Source: Oscillospiraceae bacterium
GTDB lineage: Bacteria > Bacillota > Clostridia > Oscillospirales > CAG-272
Direction: 5' to 3'
Assembly: GCA_015063535.1 (NCBI GenBank)
Contig: SVTY01000009.1
Location: 1-64,000, forward strand
Length of the DNA: 64,000 bases
Notes under the pieces: generated by a model
Databases searched by the model: none
Seen by the model: the letters and a program-made list of their open reading frames with translations, nothing else
What the model was told of the DNA's origin: nothing
In this document: piece by piece, positions 1 through 5,862 of the stretch
Position numbering within the stretch: the first letter of the stretch is position 1
Layout: each line of letters opens with the position of its first letter
Translations under genes and position numbers: made by a program

Positions 1-1418
1 TTGCGCTTACCGACGTCGAGAGCGGGAACGAGTATAATACGCTCGTCGTAGCGCTCCTCTCCGTTGACGCAAAGGTAAGAGAGGCAGAGGAAGCGATCGC
101 GAACGCGAACGCGGCTACAAGCGCCGCCAACGCCGCGGCAAGCAGAGCGAACGGCGCCGCAGATCTCGCCGACGAAAAAGCCGCCCTCGCCGATGAAAAG
201 GCAACGGAAGCGAATAACGTCAATATTTCCGCAAGAGCGACCGAAACCGGAGCGGATATTACCGTAACGGATAGATACGGCGTAGAAACTACGGTACATA
301 TCGACACGCTTACCGCCGTCAAAACGTGGGAGGACGTGAGAAACGCCGTTCGCCTCGGTATCGCCCCGAGCCTCTTCCCGGTTGGATATGAGTTCACCGT
401 TGAGAGGGAAGGAAGCGGATCTCATACGTTCGTCGTCAGAGGACACGACCACCACGTAGCCGCGAATAAGAAGCTCACGCACACAATGACGCTCGAAATG
501 AAGCACGTTTACGGCACCTCAAGCACACCCTACAAGGGATTTGTATTTGACGCTACCGAGGCGCTCTATTACGCAGAGACGGAGCTCCCGGCGGGAACGT
601 ATAACTTTACGCTTCTCTCGGGCTACGACGCGACCTACGGAGGCGGAAAAACGCTCTCCTTCACGCTCGCGAATCCCGTCCCGGCGGGCGGCGTAATTAT
701 GTTCCCGTGGGGCTATCAAAAGCAAAGCACAGAAACGAAAATCAGCACTTACGCGAGCAACACCGCGACAACCGCGATCGAGAGCGTTTCTGTAACCGAG
801 GGAGCTTCCGGTACCAACCTCGGAACCGCCGACGGAAATACGCCGAATATGAACCATTCCCACAGAATCCGCTACGGATCGAACAACTACGCGCAGAGCG
901 CCCTTCGTCAATGGCTTAATTCCGACGCCGCTCGCGGTGCCGTATGGACGCCTCAAACGGTATTCGATCGCCCTCCGTCTTGGCATACCGGAACGGACGC
1001 GGCATACGCCGGTTTTTTGAATGGACTTGAGGCGGAGTTCCTCGCGGTCGTTCAGCCCGCGGTCGTTCCTTGCCGCACTAACTCGATCTTTGAGGTAAAC
1101 AGCCTCGACGGTACAGAGTTCGTTATCAATCAGACGTACGATCTCGAGGATAAATTTTTCCTCTTGTCGCGTCCCGAGATATACGGCACGTGGGACAGCA
1201 CTTCCTATAAGGACGGCGAAAGGTTGGAGTTCTACGAAGGTTTGACGGACACGGAGAGAATCAAGTACGACTCCGCGGGTTCCGCGCGGTACTGTTGGCT
1301 TCGCTCGCCGCACCCCTCGAACGCCGGCAACGAGCGCTACGTGGCCACCGACGGCACGTTGAGCAACTACCACGCGGGCCACACTTACGGAGCCGCCCCC
1401 GCTTGTATAATCGCATAA
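1..1418 (+). CDS. DGR target protein, phage receptor-binding type (5' end outside window)
   Basis: The frame beginning at base 3 is open from the window edge to the TAA at 1416-1418, so the gene starts upstream; the GTG at 336 is internal. The first ~110 visible residues are alanine-rich and coiled-coil-like (repeats such as AADLADEKAALADEKA), as in tail fibres. A mixed beta region follows, and the C-terminus contains YCWLRSP and GAAPACIIA around the variable repeat at 1278-1400. Known DGR targets display such residues on a C-type-lectin-like fold to bind ligands; that fold is inferred here. Ten Asn codons of the template are replaced in this protein, by His, Gly, Tyr, Ala and Ser. It sits directly upstream of the avd-like gene, TR and RT. 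Likely role: virion adhesin whose binding surface is diversified. Confidence 0.85.
   Translation, partial: ALTDVESGNEYNTLVVALLSVDAKVREAEEAIANANAATSAANAAASRANGAADLADEKAALADEKATEANNVNISARATETGADITVTDRYGVETTVHIDTLTAVKTWEDVRNAVRLGIAPSLFPVGYEFTVEREGSGSHTFVVRGHDHHVAANKKLTHTMTLEMKHVYGTSSTPYKGFVFDATEALYYAETELPAGTYNFTLLSGYDATYGGGKTLSFTLANPVPAGGVIMFPWGYQKQSTETKISTYASNTATTAIESVSVTEGASGTNLGTADGNTPNMNHSHRIRYGSNNYAQSALRQWLNSDAARGAVWTPQTVFDRPPSWHTGTDAAYAGFLNGLEAEFLAVVQPAVVPCRTNSIFEVNSLDGTEFVINQTYDLEDKFFLLSRPEIYGTWDSTSYKDGERLEFYEGLTDTERIKYDSAGSARYCWLRSPHPSNAGNERYVATDGTLSNYHAGHTYGAAPACIIA
1278..1400 (+). repeat. DGR variable repeat (VR)
   Basis: This 123-base segment aligns without gaps to 1897-2019 (constant offset of 619). 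There are 13 mismatches, at 1311, 1326, 1327, 1338, 1344, 1345, 1363, 1368, 1371, 1377, 1378, 1380 and 1386. Each one lies opposite an adenine in the template (6 to G, 4 to C, 3 to T). The other 20 template adenines and all non-adenine bases are identical. The segment ends in the GC-rich run GGAGCCGCCCCC, the expected place for the initiation-of-mutagenic-homing (IMH) element. It lies 18 bases before the target stop codon. Confidence 0.95.
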
Positions 1419-1428
1419 TCTCAAGATC

Positions 1429-1444
1429 CGCCTCGGTAGAGGCG
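1429..1444 (+). other. Hairpin just downstream of VR (DGR homing hairpin candidate)
   Basis: CGCCTC and GAGGCG form a perfect 6-bp stem closed by the tetraloop GGTA. The hairpin begins 10 bases after the target stop and 28 bases after the VR. In Bordetella phage BPP-1 a short GC-rich hairpin/cruciform with a tetraloop just after the VR is needed for efficient mutagenic homing. Position and shape match; function is inferred. Confidence 0.6.
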
Positions 1445-1461
1445 AGAGAAAGGAAAAGAAT

Positions 1462-1875
1462 ATGAGCGTAAGAAAAGGCGACAGGGGCGAAGGAAAATTA
1501 CAAGTTCTCAACAAAGCCCGGGAATTGAAGAAATACTCCCTCGGGATCGTCAGATCCGAAAAGCATTTTCCGAAATCTACTCGGTGGCTCTACGCCTCAC
1601 CGATCGCCGAAGAGATACGCGAGGCTTGTATTTGCATAAGGCACGCTAACTCGGTTTACGTCTCGAGCGAGGACGAATACCGATACCGCCGTATGGAGCA
1701 AACGAAAGCACACGCGCACCTCGACGCTCTTCTCGATTTGATAGACGACGCCTACGACGCCGGATATATCGAAGGGCGTCAAGCGGAATATTGGACGGGC
1801 TTAATATTACAGACCGACGATCTCCTCAAGGCGTGGATAAAGTCAGATCGGGAAAAATATCAAGAAAACAAATAA
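1462..1875 (+). CDS. avd: Avd-like DGR accessory variability determinant
   Basis: A 137-residue basic, helical protein lying between the target gene and the TR, which is the standard position of Avd. Avd proteins are about 120-130 residues, form a pentameric four-helix-bundle barrel, bind RNA and the reverse transcriptase, and are needed for cDNA synthesis from the TR. Visible support is size, basic N-terminus (MSVRKGDRGEGKL), helix-rich composition (QTKAHAHLDALLDLIDDAYD) and position. AAAGGAAAAG precedes the ATG. The stop lies 21 bases before the TR, so the TR RNA is probably transcribed together with this gene. Confidence 0.8.
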   Translation: MSVRKGDRGEGKLQVLNKARELKKYSLGIVRSEKHFPKSTRWLYASPIAEEIREACICIRHANSVYVSSEDEYRYRRMEQTKAHAHLDALLDLIDDAYDAGYIEGRQAEYWTGLILQTDDLLKAWIKSDREKYQENK

Positions 1876-1896
1876 AGGGCGGTTGCTACTCTATTC

Positions 1897-2019
1897 GGTT
1901 CCGCGCGGTACTGTTGGCTTCGCTCGCCGAACCCCTCGAACGCCAACAACGAGCGCAACGTGAACACCGACGGCACGTTGAACAACAACAACGCGAACAA
2001 CACTAACGGAGCCGCCCCC
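1897..2019 (+). repeat. DGR template repeat (TR)
   Basis: A non-coding, adenine-rich copy of the VR in the avd-RT gap. It has 33 adenines over 123 bases, many in AAC triplets such as AACAACAACAACGCG. Read in the VR frame it encodes 13 Asn, of which 10 differ in the VR. AAC-rich templates are typical of DGRs because adenine mutagenesis of AAC reaches many amino acids without making stop codons. At its 3' end the TR has six Cs (2015-2020) and then GATTGT, while the VR has five Cs and then GCTTGT. This is the expected IMH*/IMH difference that keeps TR as donor and VR as recipient. Confidence 0.95.
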
Positions 2020-2112
2020 CGATTGTGAGAATTGCCAGTATCAAGTAGTCAAAAGACCAAAGCAGAGCACCTCACACAAGGAGCGACCGTCCTATCTCCA
2101 AAGGAGGGAAAA

Positions 2113-3213
2113 ATGCGGGCGACGAAGGTATCTTGCGAGATAGCCCTTTTAACAGCGCCCGCGGCAATTATGCCATACGAGAAAGTTATTTCATTCGACG
2201 CGCTATATCGCGGCTTGAAAATGAGCTGTAAAAATATACGGTGGAAAGATAGCACCGTAGGCTATGAAGGTAACGCCCTCAAAAACACGTATAGGCTCCG
2301 TCAGAGCTTGCTCAAAGGAACCTATAAAATTGACCGCTACCAACATTTCACCATTTACGAGCCGAAAAAGCGCGAGATCGTAGCTACCCGAATCAAAGAT
2401 CGTCAATTTCAAAGGGCGCTTTGCGATAACGGTTTCTATGACGAAATCACAAAATCCTTTATCGCCGATAATTGCGCTTGTATGAGAGGAAGAGGAGTAG
2501 ACTATACCCTCGACCGAATTACAGCGCACCTCCGGCGATACTACGCAAAGAACGGCGCCTCGGGGTGGGTGCTGAAATGCGATATTCACCATTATTTCCC
2601 GAGCATACGGCACGACGTAGCAAAGGCGGCTATTTGTAAGCGGGTTAAAGACCGCGAAATAGCTTTCCGAGCTTGCGAGATAGTGGATAGCTTCGGAGAT
2701 ATAGGGATCGGGCTCGGTTCTCAAGTATCGCAACTCGTAGCGCTTGCGGTTCTCGACGATCTCGATCACTATATCAAAGAGCGCCTCCGTGTAAAGCATT
2801 ACGTGCGGTATATGGACGATTTTGTGCTTATACATCACGACAAAGAATTTTTGAAACGCTGTAAAACGGAGATCGAGGAGTTTCTTTCCCGGATAGGGTT
2901 AGAGCTCAACAAAAAGACCTCTCTTTACCCCTTGCGGCAAGGCGTAAATATGCTTCAATGGAAATTTATCGTAACGGAATCCGGAAGGATCCTTCGTAAA
3001 ATGAGCAAAAAGAAGCAAGGAAAGCAACGTCGAAAGCTCAAGAAGCTTTACGCAAAAGAGCAAAGCGGCGAATACGCGCAAGGAACGGCGAGAGAATCTC
3101 TTACCTCGTGGATCGCAAACGCCGCCCGCGGCGATACGTACCACGAACAAAGAAAAATGATAAAATTCTATAACGATATGGAGGAAAGCTATAATGAAAA
3201 ACGACAACCATAA
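2113..3213 (+). CDS. DGR-type reverse transcriptase
   Basis: A 366-residue reverse transcriptase that would copy the TR RNA with adenine-specific errors. Visible motifs are the palm motif KCDIHHYFPSI (Asp157), LGSQVSQL (about 201-208) and the catalytic YMDD (233-236). The SQ in the fourth motif is a mark of DGR reverse transcriptases; group II intron enzymes usually have SP. The C-terminus is basic (SKKKQGKQRRKLKKLY), fitting the thumb/RNA-binding end. The ATG at 2113 is chosen because AAGGAGG lies 5 bases upstream; the frame is open further upstream to a TTG at 2032. The stretch 2027-2112 between TR and RT matches the spacer that primes cDNA synthesis in BPP-1. The gene overlaps the next by 20 bases. 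Confidence 0.93.
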   Translation: MRATKVSCEIALLTAPAAIMPYEKVISFDALYRGLKMSCKNIRWKDSTVGYEGNALKNTYRLRQSLLKGTYKIDRYQHFTIYEPKKREIVATRIKDRQFQRALCDNGFYDEITKSFIADNCACMRGRGVDYTLDRITAHLRRYYAKNGASGWVLKCDIHHYFPSIRHDVAKAAICKRVKDREIAFRACEIVDSFGDIGIGLGSQVSQLVALAVLDDLDHYIKERLRVKHYVRYMDDFVLIHHDKEFLKRCKTEIEEFLSRIGLELNKKTSLYPLRQGVNMLQWKFIVTESGRILRKMSKKKQGKQRRKLKKLYAKEQSGEYAQGTARESLTSWIANAARGDTYHEQRKMIKFYNDMEESYNEKRQP

Positions 3214-3571
3214 GCGCCTCGCGAGGATCGAGGCTATGACAAACGCGCAGAGAGCCGAGCTAATGGAGACGCTCAAGGCGGGCTATGAAAAGGCTTGTGA
3301 GGAGAGAGACGAGGAAGGCGCGGCGGAGTTCGCTCGCAAAATCAGAAATAAGCTCCTCGAGGAGAGCGATAATCAAATGATTTTCGACCGAATGGGGCTC
3401 GACGTTCCGAACGGTAGCACGTTCGGCGCTTGGCTCGGTTTCCTTCAAACGCTCGGAAGGATTCTCCTCGGATCGTGGGCTTTGTATAGAAAAGCCCTCC
3501 GAGATCTTCCCGAACAAGAGGGATTCCCCTTCGATGTTAAATTCCCCGAAAAACCGAACGAGGAGGAGTAA
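3194..3571 (+). CDS. Phage tail assembly chaperone-like protein
   Basis: A 125-residue acidic, helical protein overlapping the end of the RT gene, with GGAGG 9 bases before its ATG. It contains ARKIRNKLLEESD near the middle and YRKALRDLPEQEGFPF at the C-terminus. The pattern R-LL--SD ... YR-ALRD-P--EGFP is typical of small phage proteins annotated as tail fibre or tail assembly chaperones. This supports the DGR target being a tail adhesin. No catalytic residues are seen. Confidence 0.65.
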   Translation: MKNDNHKRLARIEAMTNAQRAELMETLKAGYEKACEERDEEGAAEFARKIRNKLLEESDNQMIFDRMGLDVPNGSTFGAWLGFLQTLGRILLGSWALYRKALRDLPEQEGFPFDVKFPEKPNEEE

Positions 3572-3574
3572 AAA

Positions 3575-3757
3575 TTGTCTTTATTGGAAATAATCGAGCG
3601 CCTTTGCGAAATTGCTCGCTTGCAAGCCGAGATCATAAGCAAGCAAGCGGAAGAAATCGAGCAAGCAAAGATCGCGGATTCTGTATCGGAGGAGCTTCGC
3701 GAAATGCGAAGCCGCGCCGAACGCGAGCTCGCTACCGTTTTCAAGGAGTACAATTAA
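3575..3757 (+). CDS. Small phage coiled-coil protein
   Basis: A 60-residue protein starting with TTG; AGGAGG lies 8 bases upstream and the start is 3 bases after the preceding stop. It is almost entirely amphipathic helix rich in Glu, Arg and Ala (IISKQAEEIEQAKIADSVSEEL). Many phages carry such a peptide between the tail chaperone and the holin. Family and function are not recognised. Confidence 0.55.
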   Translation: MSLLEIIERLCEIARLQAEIISKQAEEIEQAKIADSVSEELREMRSRAERELATVFKEYN

Positions 3758-3762
3758 AGAGT

Positions 3763-4113
3763 ATGCTTGAAAAAATTTTACCGCCTATTCTTTCGATCCT
3801 CTTCGGTTGGCTCGCTTCGTTTCTGACGATCGCAAAATCCAAAAGCAAAGAGCGAAAAGACAGAGACCGAGCCGTAGAGGACGGGCTCGAAGCCCTCCTC
3901 CGCGCCGAGATCATACGGCAATACGAAAAGTACAGCGAGAGGGGTTTTTGCCCTATCTACGCAAAAGAAGCGCTCAAACGAGAATACGGCTCGTATCACG
4001 CGCTCGGAGGGAACGACGTCGCGACGGAGCTCTACCATAAGATTTTAGAGCTTCCCACGGATCCACCGCGCGACCACGATCCCACAGAATACAAAAAACA
4101 TCATAACGAATAA
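3763..4113 (+). CDS. Phage membrane-anchored protein next to holin
   Basis: A 116-residue protein with one N-terminal hydrophobic segment (PPILSILFGWLASFLTI) followed by a charged region. AAGGAG precedes the ATG. The C-terminal part (YEKYSERGFCPIYAKEA, YHALGGNDVATELY) resembles a conserved small protein found beside holins in Firmicutes phages. It may be part of the lysis module, but its role is unknown. The same frame is open upstream to 3604; the ATG at 3763 is preferred for its ribosome site and hydrophobic start. Confidence 0.6.
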   Translation: MLEKILPPILSILFGWLASFLTIAKSKSKERKDRDRAVEDGLEALLRAEIIRQYEKYSERGFCPIYAKEALKREYGSYHALGGNDVATELYHKILELPTDPPRDHDPTEYKKHHNE

Positions 4114-4128
4114 AAAGGAGATTTTCAA

Positions 4129-4515
4129 ATGAAAGAGTTTTTTATGAGTAATTGGGCGAGCCTTCTCGTGATCCTCGTCTTTGTAGCTACCCTCGTAATT
4201 CTTGCTATCAGAGGCAAGAAGGATATTGTAGCGAAGATCCTCTACGCGCTCGTTACCGAGGCGGAGAAGATCTACGGCGGCGGTACGGGATCCGTAAAGT
4301 TCGCCTACGTCGTCGAGAAAGCCTATTCCTATCTCCCGGCGATCCTCAAGGTATTTATTACATACGAACGACTCAAGACAATGATCGAGGACGCCCTCGC
4401 CGCCGCTAAAATCAAGTGGGCGGAAGAGGCGGGGATCTCCGATTATTTGAAAGAGCCCGAGCTCCTCGTAGGTGAGCCTGTCAACGTGGACGCCGCCTCC
4501 GATAACGAAAAGTAA
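4129..4515 (+). CDS. Phage holin, LL-H family-like
   Basis: A 128-residue protein with one strong N-terminal membrane segment (WASLLVILVFVATLVILAI) followed by a helical soluble part (LVTEAEKIYGGGTGSVKFAYVVEKAY). This layout and the AEKIYGGGTG-KF segment match LL-H-type holins (Phage_holin_6_1). Holins open the inner membrane so that the lysin reaches the wall. AAAAAGGAG precedes the ATG. It is the last phage gene before the terminator at 4528; no endolysin gene is visible between it and the tRNA. Confidence 0.7.
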   Translation: MKEFFMSNWASLLVILVFVATLVILAIRGKKDIVAKILYALVTEAEKIYGGGTGSVKFAYVVEKAYSYLPAILKVFITYERLKTMIEDALAAAKIKWAEEAGISDYLKEPELLVGEPVNVDAASDNEK

Positions 4516-4527
4516 TATTTGAACAAC

Positions 4528-4564
4528 AAAAAGCCGCTCGACAATAACGCCGGGCGGCTTTTTT
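4528..4564 (+). terminator. Terminator closing the prophage late genes
   Basis: AAAGCCGC and GCGGCTTT form the stem; the loop is about 17 bases and a T run follows. It begins 13 bases after the holin stop. Confidence 0.8.
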
Positions 4565-4566
4565 CT

Positions 4567-4599
4567 ATTTGGAATCCATTTGGAATCTATTTGGAATTT
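4567..4599. repeat. Three 11-bp direct repeats at the prophage edge
   Basis: ATTTGGAAT recurs three times at an exact 11-bp period (4567, 4578, 4589), roughly one helical turn, between the phage terminator and the tRNA-Ala terminator. Iterated short repeats next to a phage/tRNA junction could be recombinase or excisionase arm sites; this is inference only. Confidence 0.6.
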
Positions 4600-4608
4600 G
4601 AAAGGAAA

Positions 4609-4633
4609 AAGCAGAGGCTTTTAACCTCTGCTT
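4609..4633 (-). terminator. Terminator of tRNA-Ala
   Basis: AAGCAGAGG and CCTCTGCTT form a 9-bp stem with a 7-base loop. Read on the minus strand it is followed by TTTTCC. It lies 62 bases past the tRNA 3' end. Confidence 0.7.
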
Positions 4634-4695
4634 ATTACCGCACCGAAACAGCCGCCCGTAAATATAAAATAGACGTGTTCGGATAGGTGGGGTTT

Positions 4696-4771
4696 TGGTG
4701 GAGCATAGGGGATTCGAACCCCTGACCCCAACACTGCCAGTGTTGTGCGCTCCCAACTGCGCTAATGCCCC
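4696..4771 (-). tRNA. tRNA-Ala (GGC)
   Basis: The 76-base reverse strand folds into a full cloverleaf with encoded CCA. The acceptor stem GGGGCAT pairs with ATGCTCC (one G-U), the anticodon loop is CTGGCAG and the T arm is GGGTTCGAATCCC. Its 3' end faces the prophage, the usual layout when a phage has integrated into a tRNA 3' end. Confidence 0.95.
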
Positions 4772-4781
4772 GACATGCAAT

Positions 4782-4810
4782 ATTATACCTTATAATCCGT
4801 TGCTTGTCAA
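4782..4810 (-). promoter_or_regulatory. Sigma-A promoter of tRNA-Ala
   Basis: On the minus strand TTGACA (4805-4810) and TATAAT (4782-4787) are separated by exactly 17 bases. The -10 lies 10 bases before the tRNA. Confidence 0.85.
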
Positions 4811-4853
4811 GGTGTTTTGAAAAAATATTTAAAAAAGAAAGCGAGAAGAGAAC

Positions 4854-4886
4854 CCCCCTTTCCCGAAGAAATATCGGGAAAGGGGG
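4854..4886 (-). terminator. Hairpin after the TIM-barrel gene
   Basis: CCCCCTTTCCCGA and TCGGGAAAGGGGG form a 13-bp stem with a 7-base loop, 12 bases past the stop of the minus-strand gene ending at 4899. The tail is pyrimidine-rich, not a pure T run. Confidence 0.6.
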
Positions 4887-4898
4887 CGTGAAAAAGTT

Positions 4899-5681
4899 TT
4901 ATTTTTTGTATTTTGCCAGGAAATCGGCACTCATTTGCAGACTGTTGAAGGGAGTGCCTGCCCAAGAACCGTCCTGCTCGACCACATAATGCTTGACACC
5001 GATGCGCTCGGCAGTATCCATGATCTTATCCCAAGACAAATTGCCGTTGCCTACCTCGGTCACATCGGGAAGCAGCTTGCCGGTGGCGGCATCCTTCTTC
5101 AGGTACATGTCCTTCAGATGCAGAATGTCGATTCGTCCCGCCAGCTTTTCCATCCAGTCTATCACATCAGCACCTGCGGCGGCAACCCAGCAGGTATCCA
5201 GCACAAAAGAAATATTGTTGGGATCCAGCTCCTCGTACAACAGATCCATCAACGTCTTTTTGCCGTCGATCCGCATAAATTCAAAGTTGTGGTTGTGGTA
5301 GGTCAGCTTGAAGCCTTCCTTGGCATATTGCTCGGCGGCGGTGTTGTAGGCTTGAATAAAATTTTTTAAACCGTCCAGATTTTCACGTGCCTCTTTCGGC
5401 ATGCCGCCGATTCCGATATTTTTTGTGTTCCAAAGCGTGTGAAGCTCCATGGTCTTGGCGGGATCATTGATGATCTGAGTGTAGCTGTAATGTGTGCCGA
5501 TGATGGAAATGCCGTGCTTGGAAAGCAGCTCTGCAAAACGCTTTTCGTCAAAGGCGCAGCCTGCCGTGTGCGCCTCGGTATAACCAAGCTTTGCCAGCTT
5601 TCCAAAGGCTACATCGGCAAAATCCTCGTCCTTCATGTAGTCTCTGATTGTGTACAACTGTACGCCTAATTTGTTAAACAT
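4899..5681 (-). CDS. TIM-barrel sugar isomerase/epimerase
   Basis: About 260 residues of the xylose-isomerase-like TIM-barrel family (IolE/hydroxypyruvate isomerase group), which interconvert or epimerise sugars using a divalent metal. Visible signatures are GVQLYTIRD at the N-terminus, LTYHNHNFEF and ILHLKDM, which carry typical His/Glu/Asp metal ligands. The start has two close ATGs; the second (5681) is chosen because AAGGAG sits 8 bases before it and only 2 before the first. It resembles the protein at 25943 (shared HNHxFEF...LLYEE block), so the two are paralogues. The substrate is unknown. It is the last minus-strand gene before tRNA-Ala. Confidence 0.8.
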   Translation of the reverse strand: MFNKLGVQLYTIRDYMKDEDFADVAFGKLAKLGYTEAHTAGCAFDEKRFAELLSKHGISIIGTHYSYTQIINDPAKTMELHTLWNTKNIGIGGMPKEARENLDGLKNFIQAYNTAAEQYAKEGFKLTYHNHNFEFMRIDGKKTLMDLLYEELDPNNISFVLDTCWVAAAGADVIDWMEKLAGRIDILHLKDMYLKKDAATGKLLPDVTEVGNGNLSWDKIMDTAERIGVKHYVVEQDGSWAGTPFNSLQMSADFLAKYKK

Positions 5682-5824
5682 AATCATTTCTCCTTAAATT
5701 TTATAATTTATTCATCTATTGTTTATACAATTCTTTTTGTTCGGACACACCTTTGTTACAAAAAACGGGAAAAAACTATGTATTTTGGCAAATTTTTTCT
5801 TGTTTTTGGTAAAGTTTTCTTTTG

Positions 5825-5854
5825 CCTACTTTTCTTTTTTAAAAGAAAAGTAGG
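5825..5854 (-). repeat. Family A hairpin, copy 1
   Basis: A perfect 14-bp stem CCTACTTTTCTTTT/AAAAGAAAAGTAGG around TT, starting 8 bases past the glnN stop. Family A is defined by this stem shape, an AAAAGAAAA-type arm, and a flank reading CAAAAGAAAAC on the gene-sense strand. It may act as a 3' end or RNA-stability structure; it lacks a normal T tract. Confidence 0.8.
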
Positions 5855-5862
5855 ACGCATCC

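Noticed and set aside
1791-2006. Possible small gene running through the TR
   Set aside because: It overlaps avd in another frame and its end is the adenine-rich template; the segment is explained as non-coding TR RNA.
2032-2112. Upstream extension of the reverse transcriptase to a TTG at 2032
   Set aside because: The AAGGAGG at 2101-2107 serves the ATG at 2113, and the extension falls in the TR-RT spacer needed as RNA.
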